From assembly GCA_037176725.1 (NCBI GenBank), contig JAZBRS010000076.1, positions 118,687,001 through 118,751,000 on the forward strand: DNA of 64,000 nucleotides, in the 5' to 3' direction. Each line of letters starts with the position of its first letter. Within the stretch, counting starts at the first letter, position 1. Origin of the DNA: Posidonia oceanica (lineage: Eukaryota; Streptophyta; Magnoliopsida; Alismatales; Posidoniaceae). The notes under the pieces are model-generated. The model was not told the DNA's origin. It ran no database searches and was given only the letters and a program-made list of their open reading frames with translations. Made by a program: the position numbers and the translations under genes. Positions 20,550 to 31,808 of the stretch are shown here, piece by piece.

Positions 20550-22706
20550 ATGGCCCAGTACGTCAGTAAGCCTCTCTTCACTCCTGTCACGGAGGGTGTT
20601 TCCGTTCCGGCCCCTCCGGTTGCTCCTTCTGTCCCCGTTGCTCCCCTTCCGACGCCAAGGTTTCCTCCCCTGACGCCTCTAGGATCTCAGTATGTCTCGG
20701 GACAGTGGCAAGCATCTCTTCCTCCGGATCCGATCGTCGAGTCTATCTTGACGACTGTTACTCGCGTTTCAGAGACGCCACTGCCTCCTCCATCCCAGGG
20801 ATACGTCACCTTTGACATCCCTTCTACCGCTGCTGCGATGTTTTCTGTAGAATCTTTTCCTCCCAGACAGTCTGTGTCCATGCCACTTGCTTCTCAACCT
20901 CCGCCGGCACTGCACTTCAGCGTCCCCACTGGCGAGACGCCTGAGGCGCAGTACCAGCACCTGATGGAGCTTGCCCAGAGACTGCAGGGCATGGCTCTAT
21001 CAGTTCGTCCTTCTTGTGCTCCTGTCGTTCCTGAGGTTCCTTTGAGGCCAGTTCTTGCATCTCATGCATCAACCTCTACACCTCCGCCTCGACCATCGTC
21101 TCAACTGCTCACGGTTCCGACGATGGGGGCCTGTTTACCGCCTCCTGCCGCACAACACTTAGCACAGCATGCTCCTCTTCCCCCTGGTGGTCAGTCCTTT
21201 GGACCGGCTAGAGCCCAGTACCTCACTGGCTCGCTGTCTGGCACCCCGCCTGTACAGCAACTGGTGCTCCGTCATCCTACCCCTATCACAACACAGCATG
21301 GCATCTACTCTTCTCCTTTGCATCAAGTCCAGCATCCTGCATACACTCCTGCATACACAGTTCCCCAGCACGGATACGCCGGCCATCTCGTTGCTCCACC
21401 AGGCAACACTATGGTAGATCCGGAGGAGCACTTAGGTGCGACCCATTCGGCGTATGTGCTCACTACCCCTGCTGATCCCTCCCCTGTAGCAGCAACTCCG
21501 GACCCCATCAACAACCGGATGGACGTCCTAGAGAAGGCACTACGACTAGTGCAGGGTACTGAGCACCAGACCTACCAATTTCGGGACCTCTACTGCTTTC
21601 CAGAGGCGGTACTCCCTCCGAAGTTCAAAATCCCGGACTTCGAGAAATATAATGGTAGGGGCTGCCCCGTAGCACACCTGAAGGCGTATTGCGGTGATCT
21701 CGCTCAGCTTCAGGCTGATGAGAGGTTGCTGATCCGCCTGTTCCAGAAGAGTTTGACCGGGCAGGCACTCAAGTGGTTCACATCGCTTGACATGTCAGCC
21801 ATCAAGACTTGGAACGACCTCAGTCAGGCGTTCCTGGAACAGTACTCCTTCAACCTCGATCTAGTCCCAAAGCGGGCGGACTTGATCGCAATCAAGCAGA
21901 ATTTCGGCGAGCCGTTCGGGGAGTACATCGGCCGCTGGCGCGCCCTTGCCTCTCAGGTTCGAGATAGACCCTCTGACGAGGAGTCTATTGAGATCGTCAT
22001 CAAAGGGGCGTAGCCATCTCTCGGAGCTCTGCTTAGCATCCAACCAGTCACTACTTCTGCAGCACTCATCAGAGCTGGAGCGCGCGTGGAGAGTTCTTTG
22101 CGGAGTGGCAACTTCCCGGCTCTCTCTGCGTTCGCTAAGCAGGCCGTGATCAGCAGTAACAGTGCCAACAGCAGCGCCTCCAACAACAACAGCGGTAGCA
22201 ACAACAACTGCCCGAAGAGTAAAGACTCGCCAAAAACCGCTGTTGCATTCGTCGACTCCCCTGCTGTGCCTGTTCGCTTGCCATCCCGGCCTGCCCCAGC
22301 TCAGATGGTGTACGCTCCAGCACCTAGGAATCCACCCACACCACAGATCACAACCACCGCTAGACCGGTCTACCCTGCCGCACCGGTTCAGCAAGGCTCA
22401 TACCAGAGGCAAAGAAGGCCACTCACTGAGAAACGGAAATTCGCCCCACTGGTGGAACCGCTCACGGTCATCTTGCCAAAGGTTGCATCGCTCCTGAAGT
22501 TCCCGGAGGTTCGTCCGCCCCCAAGTCCCTTGCCACATTGGTTTAGGGCAAACCTCTTCTGCAATTTCCATCGAAGTGCCGGGCATTCGACGGACAATTG
22601 CTTCTCCTTGCGGAACGCTATTCAAGATTTTATCGAATCGGGAACGATTGTGATTGACACGCACGAGACATCCACTCAAGCACACACACATGCATCTACA
22701 CATTAA
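20550..22706 (+). pseudogene. gag: Element 2 Gag
   Basis: The first in-frame ATG is at 20550 (MAQY). About 350 residues of Pro/Ser/Thr/Ala-rich sequence precede an Ogre-type capsid core at 21590-22000 (PPKFKIPDFEKYNG, then a LKWF-containing helix, then FGEYIGRWRALASQV). After the core come Asn/Ser repeats and an atypical zinc-knuckle-like motif C-x2-H-x4-GH-x4-C (CNFHRSAGHSTDNC, 22560-22601) typical of Tat/Ogre Gag. TAG at 22011 directly after the core is a lesion or recoding point. TAA at 22704 ends this stretch, but the same frame continues into the protease, so Gag and Pol share one frame. Gag forms the particle and packages RNA. Confidence 0.8.
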
Positions 22707-23165
22707 GCTGTTCCCCCTCATTCTGGCATCATCCACCAACCCCTACCGGAGCACTCTTATCCGGGAGGGGCGGGAACCTCAGGCATCCATTCTGTCTTTC
22801 CTTCTGGGCCTGCTACCTCCGTGGTAGACCCTTCTGATCTCATCTCTGATATTTCTGAGCCTATCCCTGTAAATCTCTATCTTGCGGCAGTTGCCGGCTT
22901 CGAGTCGGGAATTCACACGATCCGACCGCGTGCCAGGCCGGAGCGCCCCTCCGCGCCCCCCGCTGTGCTTCCTCAGGCTTAATCCCCTGTACACCTTCTA
23001 GCTAGGGCCCAGCCTAGATCCCCTGTCCACCTCTTAGGGCGACCTCAGCTAGAATCCCCTGTACACCTTCTAGGCAGACCTCAACCTGCTCCAGCCTTCC
23101 CACCCCAACAACCATACCCTCTAGGTAGACCTCAACACCCAGTAGGTCCCCCTGTAACCCCTCCT
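22707..23165 (+). pseudogene. Element 2 gag-pro linker with short peptide repeats
   Basis: Same frame as gag and protease, interrupted by TAA at 22980. After that stop a short unit encoding SPVHLLGRPQ-type peptides recurs about four times (22983-23150), giving a Pro/Leu-rich linker. The left edge of the window corresponds to the end of this region in element 1. Confidence 0.6.
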
Positions 23166-24947
23166 GTGCTCGCAGCACGTGCTCCAGTGGTTATTGACTT
23201 AACCTTGGACACCCATCACGTTCCTTACAGCTACACCACAGAAATGTGTGCGGAGGTAACGCGATCGGGGAGGGTCTACAGGCCCCCAACACCGGCAATT
23301 AGGCCAAATCACCCCAAGCCTGCTATGCCCTCACCCTCCAACCAACCCGTAGCAGATCCAACCCCAAATCAACCTGTAGCAAGCCAAATCCCTGCCCAGC
23401 CTGTAGCGGCCCAGCTTCCTGCCACTACCCCATTAGAGCTTGCCAAAACAACCCCTCCCATTGCCAAAAAGAACCAACCCAAGGCAGACATAACCTCCCA
23501 ACTTAAGAAGGTCAAAGCTGACATTTCCATTTGGGACCTAATCCACACCTCTGCCGAACACCGCAAGGCTTTTCTTCACGTGTTCCAGGCTGCCCGTGTG
23601 TCCCAGTCTATTGAGCCTTCAGCCTTGGAGAGCATGGTAGGGTTGATTGCGGAGCCCCAGGTCATCTCTTTTACAAGTGATGAGCTGCCTCCGGCGGGGA
23701 TTAATCACAACCAACCCCTGTTCGTCATGGTTCAGTTCAAAAGCTTTCGCATTCCCCTAACACTGGTTGATAATGGGTCAGGCCTTAACGTCTGCCCCTT
23801 GCGAACTGCAACCAAGCTCGGATTCAAAGCCGAGGACATCACGCCAGCCGTGAAGGGAATGACAGCTTTTGACAACACCCACCATGACGCTCTAGGGATT
23901 CTGATTATTCCTCTTGCCATCGGCCCGGTCGTCTTCGATGTAGAATTCTATGTCGTCGACTTGAAGCCAAATTTCAATCTTCTGCTTGGGCGCCCTTGGC
24001 TCCACAAGCATCAGGTCCTTCCTTCGACCCTCCATCGGATGATAAAGTACCGTCGCGGCGATGATGTCATTGTCATCATGGCGGAGAACTTTGAGAAGGA
24101 GCGGATCGAAGCAGTCTCCCCCGTGTCTTCACAAGCTATCTCGTTTGACCCCGAGACTTCTAAAGCTCTATATCGCGTTAATCAGTGCGAGCCGGTTAAC
24201 TTCATTCCTGATCTTGAACGTGTCAACTCCTTGGCCGTTCACAGCAACCCCTTTCGAATGGTCGAGAATGTATGTCACAGGTGGGGTTATATAAAGGGTA
24301 CACCGCTCGGGCGTCATGGCCAGGGGATCGCAGAGCCGATCGTAGCAGTGGAGCGGAGGAAATCTGAAGGCCTCGGTTATGAACCCAAGCTCAACAAAGA
24401 TCACTGCCTTCAGCTCGAGGATCAAGAACCAGCCATCCCCAGAGACCTCACTAACTTCACCAGTGCAGGAATCCTAGGATCGACCGATGATCAAGCCACG
24501 GCGCCAACAGAAGACTGGGTCTGCATTGAGGACTACTACTCGGATGAGGAGCAGTCTGGCACAGTAGAGGCAGTCCCAACTGGCAGCAAGGCAATGATCA
24601 GCATAGAGGCACCGCAGTCAGTATGTTCAGCTCTCCCTCTAGCAGATACAGCAGACAGCTCAGCAGGCTCTGTGGCAGAACTGGCAAGCCCTCACACTTT
24701 TGCAGCCACATCTACATTTCAAGTACAGGTAGCAGCGGTGCAGGAGTCAGAGACACTCCTTCTGGCAGAATCAGGCAGGCTACCAGCGGTCACAGTCACA
24801 CCAGTGCCACTGTCCCTCTCTCTGAAGGGGCAGTCAATTAATTCAGTCAGCAGCATAGTTCAGCTCACTCCAGCGGCCGCATCACTGGGAGCGCGGTCGG
24901 CGCAGTCCGCTCCACATCTTCCTGACGCCAAGCAGCAACTCTCTTGA
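23166..24947 (+). CDS. Element 2 aspartic protease segment of the polyprotein
   Basis: A 593-codon open stretch in the same frame as gag. The retropepsin-like core has the catalytic D-N-G-S-G at 23769 (intact, unlike element 1) and LLGRPW near 23980-24000. A G-patch-like glycine segment follows (24280-24380, ending GLGYEP). The C-terminal third is low-complexity. It probably starts upstream as part of a Gag-Pol polyprotein, since no dedicated start is evident. It ends at TGA 24945-24947, where element 1 has a TGG codon, so the stop is probably a G-to-A lesion. The protease would cleave Gag and Pol during particle maturation. Confidence 0.8.
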   Translation: MLAARAPVVIDLTLDTHHVPYSYTTEMCAEVTRSGRVYRPPTPAIRPNHPKPAMPSPSNQPVADPTPNQPVASQIPAQPVAAQLPATTPLELAKTTPPIAKKNQPKADITSQLKKVKADISIWDLIHTSAEHRKAFLHVFQAARVSQSIEPSALESMVGLIAEPQVISFTSDELPPAGINHNQPLFVMVQFKSFRIPLTLVDNGSGLNVCPLRTATKLGFKAEDITPAVKGMTAFDNTHHDALGILIIPLAIGPVVFDVEFYVVDLKPNFNLLLGRPWLHKHQVLPSTLHRMIKYRRGDDVIVIMAENFEKERIEAVSPVSSQAISFDPETSKALYRVNQCEPVNFIPDLERVNSLAVHSNPFRMVENVCHRWGYIKGTPLGRHGQGIAEPIVAVERRKSEGLGYEPKLNKDHCLQLEDQEPAIPRDLTNFTSAGILGSTDDQATAPTEDWVCIEDYYSDEEQSGTVEAVPTGSKAMISIEAPQSVCSALPLADTADSSAGSVAELASPHTFAATSTFQVQVAAVQESETLLLAESGRLPAVTVTPVPLSLSLKGQSINSVSSIVQLTPAAASLGARSAQSAPHLPDAKQQLS

Positions 24948-26831
24948 CAGGCCCCCACGGCGTCAGAAGCTACATTCTCACAGTCACAGCCAGTTGCAGA
25001 GGACCAACTAAGCGCCATAGTCTCCCGGCCCTTGAGCCCTCAGAAGAGCGCCTCTGCCTGTCCTCCACCTGCAACAGTGACACTGGCAGCATACCCATCT
25101 GTGGCCCCACTGACCAGTCTGTTTGGGTCGCCCATGCCAAAGCTGCCATTATCAGGCATGCCCATGAGCCAGATTATGCAAATTCCAAGGGCAGCGATCC
25201 GTCTTGCAGCCGGGCCAGTGCCACAGGCCCCTGGCGCCTACTACGTCAACTCACCCTCAGACGAGGAGGAAGGAGTGGCGATAGAAGCCCAGGTTGATTC
25301 ATGGATGTCCGACTTAGAGCTACTTTATCAAGAACAAATCAAGTCGATAGCAGAAGACCTGGCAGAGCATCGAGCCGCAGAAAGGAAAGGGAAAGCCGTG
25401 GTTACGGACCCTCCTCTGCAAGAAGACCATGCCTCTATCATGGTCCTGAAAGAAGGCTCGGCAGCACCGGACTCCCCTAGACCAGATGAGCTTATCACTC
25501 TCCAACCAGAAGGCGGGTCTAGGTGGTTTGTGCAACACATGCCTCACCAGAGCAGCATAGCAAGCGGCAGTGCCCAGATCAGCCGTCGGTCTGGCATACC
25601 CTCCCTAAGCACACTAGAAGACTCAGAGGAGGAAGCACTAGCAGTCCAAGCAGCAGCAGCAACAGAGCAGAAAGCAGAATCAGTAGCAGAGTTGCTAGCA
25701 GCCTCAGCAGCAGAATCATCAGCAGCATCAACAGCAGAATCAGCAAGGCCCTCAACAGCATCAGTAGAGCACTCAGCAGAATCAGTCAGGCCAGAGCAAA
25801 CAGCAGAAGGAGTTGCCGGGACGGAGGTCGCGCACCGAGGCTACAAGAATACTCGAGTGAGCGTGACCATCCTGAAGCGTCACCAGGGCCAAGCAGCGGA
25901 ACACATACACTCTTTCGACATCACAAGTCCTTCTTTTGAGAAAGAGATCCTCTCGGAACTTATTGCTTATGGAGAGGAGGACAATACGGGCATGGATGAG
26001 ATTGACGAACCGTTGCCCGAGTTCCGGCCCTATGACGACGACCCAGAAGGCCCCAACCTCCATGTTGAAGAAGAAACAGAGGTTGTCAACATCGGCACAG
26101 CTGAGGAAGTCAGAGAAATTCGTATCAGTGCCCAGCTGTCCTCCCAAGCTCGAGCGGAATTCATCGCATTCTTGAAAGAATATGCGGATGTCTTCGCCTG
26201 GAGTTACGAGGATATGGTCGGCCTTGACATAGAGATAGTGGTGCACAATCTGCCCTTAAACCCGGATGCCAAGCCAGTGAAGCAGAAGCTAAGAAGATGG
26301 CGACCGCAGTGGCTGCTCATGATCAAAGAAGAGATAATGAAGCAGCTCAGAGTCAACTTTCTGAAGGTCGTTCTTTATCCTGAGTGGCTGGCAAACATTG
26401 TACCTATGCCCAAGAAAGATGGCCGAATCCAGATCTGCATCGACTACAGGGACCTGAACAAGGCGAGTCCCAAGGACGACTTTCCCCTGCCTCACATTGA
26501 CGTCCTAGTCGACAATACAGCGGGCCACAAGATGCTCTCCTTCATGGACGGCTTTTCTGGATACAACCAAATCAAAATGGCAGAAGAAGACATGGAAAAG
26601 ACTTCATTCATCACCCCTTGGGGAGTCTTCTGCTACCAAGTCATGCCGTTCGGCCTGAAGAATGCTGGTGCGACCTATCAGAGGACCATGACTGTGCTAT
26701 TCCACGACCTCATGCACCAAGAAGTAGAGGTCTACGTAGACGACATGATTGCTAAAACTAGAGAGCCTGAAGACCACCTTGCCTGTCTAAAAAAGCTCTT
26801 TGACTGTCTACGGAAATACAGATGCACCTGA
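24948..26831 (+). pseudogene. Element 2 linker and reverse transcriptase, truncated by deletion
   Basis: The same frame continues after the TGA through a Ser/Ala/Glu-rich linker, then RT from about 26240: KKDGR and RDLNKA blocks near 26413-26463, the FSGYNQI block near 26555, MPFGLKNAGATYQR near 26643 and catalytic YVDD at 26733-26744. Just past the palm the frame ends at TGA 26829. Compared with element 1, about 1.4 kb is missing here: the RT thumb/connection, both RNase H domains and the start of integrase. The deletion also shifts frame. Without RNase H this copy could not complete reverse transcription on its own. Confidence 0.85.
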
Positions 26832-27961
26832 TGCAGCTGTACAGAAGGTCATACAATCAGATGCTACTACGCTGCCTGAACAGATCGGAGGCTGACACGC
26901 TGATGCTTCAAGTGCATGCAGGGACCTGTGGCCCGCACATGAACGGCGTCCTCCTGGCCAAGAAGATCATGCTCCAAGGATATTTCTGGCAGACCATGGA
27001 AGCAGACTGCTGCCGGTTCGTGCGCAGATGCCACAACTGTCAGATCCATGGTAACTTCATCAAGGCCCCCCCACAACAGCTGCATAACATGTCTTCGCCA
27101 TGGCCTTTCTCCACCTGGGGGATCGATGTCATTGGCGCCGTCCACCCAGCTGCTTCAAATGGTCACCGATACATTCTGGTAGCAATCGATTACTTTACCA
27201 AGTGGGTGGAAGCAGCCTCTTATAGGACAGTCACCGCTGTGGCAACAGAAAAGTTTATCAAGAACAATATCGTTGCCCGATATGGGGTCCCGCACTCAGT
27301 CATCTCTGATAATGGCACAAACTTCATTGCCAAAAGGATCGAGGAATACCTACAGAGTCTCAAAATAAAGCATCATCGATCCTCGCCCTATCGGCCACAG
27401 ATGAACGGAGCGGTGGAGTCTGCAAACAAGAACATTGTCAAAATCCTGAAAAAAATGGCAGAAACCCACAAGGATTGGCATGACAAGCTCCCGTACGCAC
27501 TCTGGGCATACAGGACATTAATCCGGACCTCGACGGGAGCCACCCCGTACTCTCTGGTGTACGGCATGGAAGCGGTGTTACCTGTCGAAATAGAGATCCC
27601 CTCTCTGCGGATCCTACGAGAAGCTGAGTTGGAAGAGGCAGAATGGGTCGAAGACCGCTGCGTCCAACTAAATCTGATTGATGAGTGCAGACTGCAAGCT
27701 ATGCACAACGCTCACTGCTACCGGAAGTGGATGGCCAAAGCATTCTTGAAGAAGGTCCAGCCCAGGAACTTTCACCTAGGGGACCTTGTCTTGCGCGCCA
27801 TTCATTTGCTTGATGGTCGAGGGAAATTCTGACCTAATTGGCGTGGCCCTTTTGTGGTCAAGCAGATCTTCTCAGGAGGTGCTGTAACTCTTGAGGATAT
27901 GGACCAGGTCAAGCAGCCTGAGCCCGTCAACCTCTGCTATCTCAAGAAATACTATCAGTAG
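26822..27961 (+). pseudogene. Element 2 integrase, N-terminally truncated
   Basis: Frame 2, joined out of frame to RT at the deletion. Zinc-binding H-H-C-C lies near 26910-27045. The catalytic D is at 27125 (WGID), D at 27308 (SDNGT) and E at 27416 (AVES), the latter two 36 codons apart as in DD35E integrases. TGA at 27830 interrupts the C-terminal domain; the frame then runs to TAG 27959-27961 with the KKYYQ end shared with element 1. The catalytic residues are all present, but the extreme N-terminus lies in the deleted part. Confidence 0.85.
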
Positions 27962-29410
27962 CCGAAAGCGGCCCCGTTGCAGATGACCTTCTCCCACCTA
28001 CACACTTGCATTCTCACTTCTTGCATTCTCGTCCTACCTGCATTTTCTATCTATCCTACTCTTGCATTCTCTCTTTTCAAATCATCATCGTCATCTTCAC
28101 AAAAACATCCATCAACTCTCTTTCAATCATCATCGTCATTCTCTCAAATCATGCATTACATCTTTGGCCCGGTGATGAAAACCGGAAGTGCTTGCCTGCT
28201 CTGGAAAGAGTTCGCCCTACCTCACCCGGCACTACTTAGATGTCTTGGCAAGTGAGGGAGCCACCATCAATCAGGACAGGCGAACTGCCTAATCTCGTAA
28301 GGACATACACCTCTGAGGGAGAAAAAATGTTAGGATGTGAGTCTGGAAAAAGTGAGAGTAGACATCTAGGCTTGGGCACGTTCAAGGAACAGAAGACGAA
28401 GACAAAAGCCGGCCCTAGAGATAGGGGTGTGCAGTCTAACCCTGCTCCTTCTACCCATCACATAGCAGACCCAAAGCCCAGATCCATTACGACTCAAGCA
28501 CCCTTCTTTTGCCACCAAAATGGGGATAGCAAAAGCCTAAAAAAAAAGAAGAGAAAAAGAAATCAAACAAGCAAAAAAAAGAGAGACAGAACAAAAAAGC
28601 AAAAAAAAAGAAAAGAAAAGAAGAAAGAGAAAAGGGCAAGATGCAGCCCAAAAATACAGGCACCATCATCCCCCGCGCCTCACTAGAGACCCAAGGGTGT
28701 TAAGTTTTAAAAAGGGTCTACCACTTCCCTCCAAAAGCAAAACACTTGCCTTCTCCCAAGCTAGGGGCGGAGAAAGACTGCATACCTATGAGGGAGAAAT
28801 CAAAAAAAGAGAGCAAAAAGAGTAGGTGTAGGTCCTGAGAGTTCGGCAAGAAGCCTGTCCTCACCACACCACCACCTGTACAAATGCCAACACCCGTTCC
28901 GGAGTGCCACCAGCAAGCCAAGAATCTAAGTAGGGCCCAGTGAGTCGGGGACCACTCTTTTCCTTTGCAGCAGGCACCAAAGCACTCCGTATGCTGAGGG
29001 CACCCAAGCATACCAATCATTTCATAAGCATATCGACCTGCATCATGCATACATGCATCCTCATTTATCCTTTCTTTCCTATCAATCGTTCCGCTCTGCA
29101 ACTCGCTTTGACCCTGAGACAGTACTTCTTGCCTAGAACGCGTTGACGCTACTCGAGCTGCGCTGGTCCAGATCTCCTGCCAGCCCTTGCCCCCGTATTC
29201 ACAAGACTGCTGCAGATTTCCTTTACTTATCTTTGCTTAACTGCTGTGTTCTGATCCTTAACTGCTGGATGCATACTGAACTACATTATCAGCCTCAGAT
29301 TCTGCTCTCTGTCAGAGATTATATGCCTGTGTGATCTGACTGTTTACAATACTGATAACAGGTACCTTCAAGCTCTACAGTTATCTGCCTGTACCCCTGT
29401 GATCTGCGCA
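27962..29410 (+). other. Element 2 spacer between integrase and accessory ORF
   Basis: No gene. It holds an A/G-rich tract (28537-28645, runs of A with AAGAAA/GAGA words) also present in element 1 at 12648-12745. At its end it has the conserved word GATAACAG|GTACCTT (29351-29365), matched in element 1 near 39808, which looks like a splice acceptor ahead of the accessory ORF. Confidence 0.65.
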
Positions 29411-30603
29411 ATGGGCTTCCCCACTCTGTTGACTCCAGCACACTGCTCGGAGACCTTGCAAGAATGGATCGGCGAGCTTACCCAAGAAGACTGCAAAAAG
29501 CTGTGCCTGTGGGGCATTCCAACCAAGCTGCTGATGTGGAAGTAAGCCGCCATCTTCTGTGTGCCGCCGCAAGATTCTGGAAACCGGTGCACCACGTCTT
29601 TCGTTTCGGCAGAACTGAGCTTACACCCACACTGGAAGAAGTGCGTCGGATCTGCGGTTTCTCCAAGATCATGGGACCGCCTATCTTCATGAGGTGCAAC
29701 GGATATCTCACGGTCCTGAGCCAGCTGACTGGGCTCCCTACTCGAAGCTGCCAACAGAGACTGATCTGCACCAGCGGACCTGAACCTATGCTTCGCCTAG
29801 CGCACTTTGATGATGTCATGAAGAAGCGCGTCGAACTCGGAGATGAGCTGTGGCTCCGAGGGTTTGTCATCCGCTTCCTGGGCGAGCTAATCTTTACTCA
29901 TGGCCGACTGACAGTGGCCATCGAGGTTGCAGAGATAGCACTTGTTGTGGTGACCCAGCACATAGACCTGGCACCAGTTGTTCTGGCGGAAACATATCGC
30001 GGGCTGGACCGCATCTCACATCGCTGCCGCCACTTCCACGGCTGTGGGGCACTTATACAAGTCTGGCTAGCTGCACACTTAGAAATGAACTTTCTGCACC
30101 CCCAGGTGCATGCCTTCGAAGCCTACTACAGCAGCAGCCGTGCCAAGACAGTCAAGAGCGTCAAAGAAGAATACGAAAGGCTATCAGCACTGACTGACGA
30201 TGCTGTGACCTGGTGTATCATCCCCTCTGAGGCCGAGCCATTCACTGTCTTTTTCAGCACGCGTGACACGCGGCTGATCGTGCTGCCAAGATTCACGGCG
30301 GGTGTGGAATACTACCCCATCAGGGTTATGCGCCAGTTTGGCTTCCAACAGGGCGCCTTTGTTGACAGCACAGCGCCCGAGCTCCTTCAAGCATACCCTT
30401 TCAGCACGACTACCCCAACCAAGAAGCTGGCTGATCTGATGCAGCATGGGGTACGATCAACAGACATCGCTGCAGTGAGAGGTGTAGGATGCACCCCTGA
30501 GTATGAAACTGAGGTCCGAGAGCTCTGGCCCATCGATGAAATCCCGCCAGACGGCCCCCTATTCCCCGACTCCAGGCAATCAAAGAAGGCCCGAACCGGC
30601 TAG
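29411..30603 (+). pseudogene. Element 2 accessory ORF, DUF7745-like, frameshifted near its N-terminus
   Basis: ATG at 29411 (MGFPTL) matches the start of the element 1 homologue (39859). A 10-bp deletion near 29532, between GCTGA repeats, shifts frame; the body then reads openly to TAG 30601. The body matches my recollection of plant DUF7745 proteins in order: a FWKPVHHVFRFG block, LTPTLEE, GPPIF, a W-L-R-G-F-V helix, LAPVVLAETYRGLD and a HFHGCGALIQVWLAAHL helix. The C-terminus is basic (KKAR), nuclear-signal-like. The function is unknown. It lies in sense orientation downstream of integrase, where Tat elements often carry an extra ORF. It could be made from a spliced subgenomic RNA (inference). 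Confidence 0.7.
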
Positions 30604-30898
30604 GCACTTGTGCAAACATCATGTGGTCTTCTTTCAAGTCATGCTGTATATTTTTTGGCCTGCCACAGGCATGTACTCATCAAGTTCTTTCAATGAAAAT
30701 TGTTTCTGCTGTCTACTTGCACTTCAAGACCATTTATCGCATTGCATTATCATTGCCAACATCATCTTGGGCCCTCTGGCCAGACTTGCAGCCAACACAA
30801 CGCAGGGAAGTCCTCAGCACCCACTCCGGAGTCCAGAATCTCTGCAGACCCGTGCTAGCAAGCCACACCATCCAGCGTCCCCAGCTGAGTCATCTTCT
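30604..30898 (+). other. Element 2 spacer after the accessory ORF
   Basis: Non-coding stretch from the accessory stop to the 54-bp repeats, homologous to 41063-41340 of element 1. No motif recognised. Confidence 0.5.
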
Positions 30899-31090
30899 GC
30901 GGGCTGGCACTCCCAACTGCTCGGCGATAGGTCCGTCAACCTGTCATTATCTGCGGGCTGGCACCCCCAACTGCTCGGCGATAGGTCCGTCAACCTGTCA
31001 TCCCTAGCGGGCTGGCACCCCAAACTGCTCGGCGATAGGTCCATCAACCTGTCACCTTCTGCGGGCTGGTACCCCAAACTACTCGTCTGA
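30899..31090 (+). repeat. Element 2: 54-bp tandem repeat, about 3.4 copies
   Basis: GCGGGCTGGCACCCC recurs with period 54 (GGG at 30901, 30955, 31009 and 31063). Each unit contains GATAGGT...ACCTGTC, a 7-bp imperfect stem. Element 1 has a single copy near 41344. Confidence 0.9.
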
Positions 31091-31262
31091 CAAACACGTC
31101 AGCTTTGTCTTCACCTTCTGCTTTTGATGCCAAGGACGCGCTGGCCAACCCCTGGTGTCATCCCGACACTAGGGGCATCTTTTGATCGCCCCTTGGTATC
31201 ATCCTCCCCCTCTTTCCCCCATGATATTCCTGGTATCATGGGATGCTTCGCTCTCGCGAAAC

Positions 31263-31770
31263 CTCTTTGCCGGCCGATAAGTCCGATATCTTATCACCTT
31301 TTCAATCAATCAATCTCATCATTACCTCATCCCTCTTTGCCGGCCGATAAGTTCGATATCTTATCACCTTTTCAATCAATCAATCTCATCATTACCTCAT
31401 CCCCTCTTTGTCGGCCGATAAGTCCGATATCTTATCACCTTTTCAATCAATCAATCTCATCATTACCTCATCCCCTCTTTGCCGGCCGATAAGTCCGATA
31501 TCTTATCACCTTTTCAATCAATCAATCTCATCATTACCTCATCCCCTCTTTGCCGGCCGATAAGTCCGATATCTTATCACCTTTTCAATCAATCAATCTC
31601 ATCATTACCTCATCCCCTCTTTGCCGGCCGATAAGTCCGATATCTTATCACCTTTTCAATCAATCAATCTCATCATTACCTCATCCCCTCTTTGCCGGCC
31701 GATAAGTCCGATATCTTATCACCTCTCATCATTCCCTCATCCCCTCTTTGCCGGCCGATAAGTCCGATAT
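31263..31770 (+). repeat. Element 2: 70-71-bp repeat with GATAAG/CTTATC hairpins, 8 copies
   Basis: Each unit holds CCGGCCGATAAG, the loop TCCGATAT and CTTATC, plus a CAATCAATC tail; later copies are shortened. The first stem is 31276-31281 with 31290-31295. Element 1 has seven related copies at 41603-41906. Confidence 0.92.
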
Positions 31771-31773
31771 CTT

Positions 31774-31776
<3 letters not shown>

Positions 31777-31804
<28 letters not shown>
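31777..31804 (+). repeat. (AATC)n microsatellite, element 2
   Basis: About seven AATC units, probably expanded from the CAATCAATC tails of the preceding repeat. Confidence 0.9.
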
Positions 31805-31805
<1 letters not shown>

Positions 31806-31808
31806 CTG

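Noticed and set aside
24948..26240. Ogre-type intron between protease and RT
   Set aside because: The frame is open through the linker apart from one TGA that is a tryptophan codon in element 1, and I see no convincing donor-acceptor pair with a homology gap.
29464..30603. ATG at 29464 as the true start of the element 2 accessory ORF
   Set aside because: Residues from it up to the 10-bp deletion are out-of-frame translation. The start shared with element 1 is 29411.
30503..31090. 195-codon frame with 18-residue repeats after the accessory ORF
   Set aside because: It results from the 54-bp tandem repeat (a multiple of three) and is not open in element 1.
31263..31770. GATAAG units as I-box/GATA-factor binding sites
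   Set aside because: The hexamer matches, but the preceding base is C, the hits come from one tandem unit, and the conserved feature is the pairing with CTTATC. Kept only as an alternative reading.
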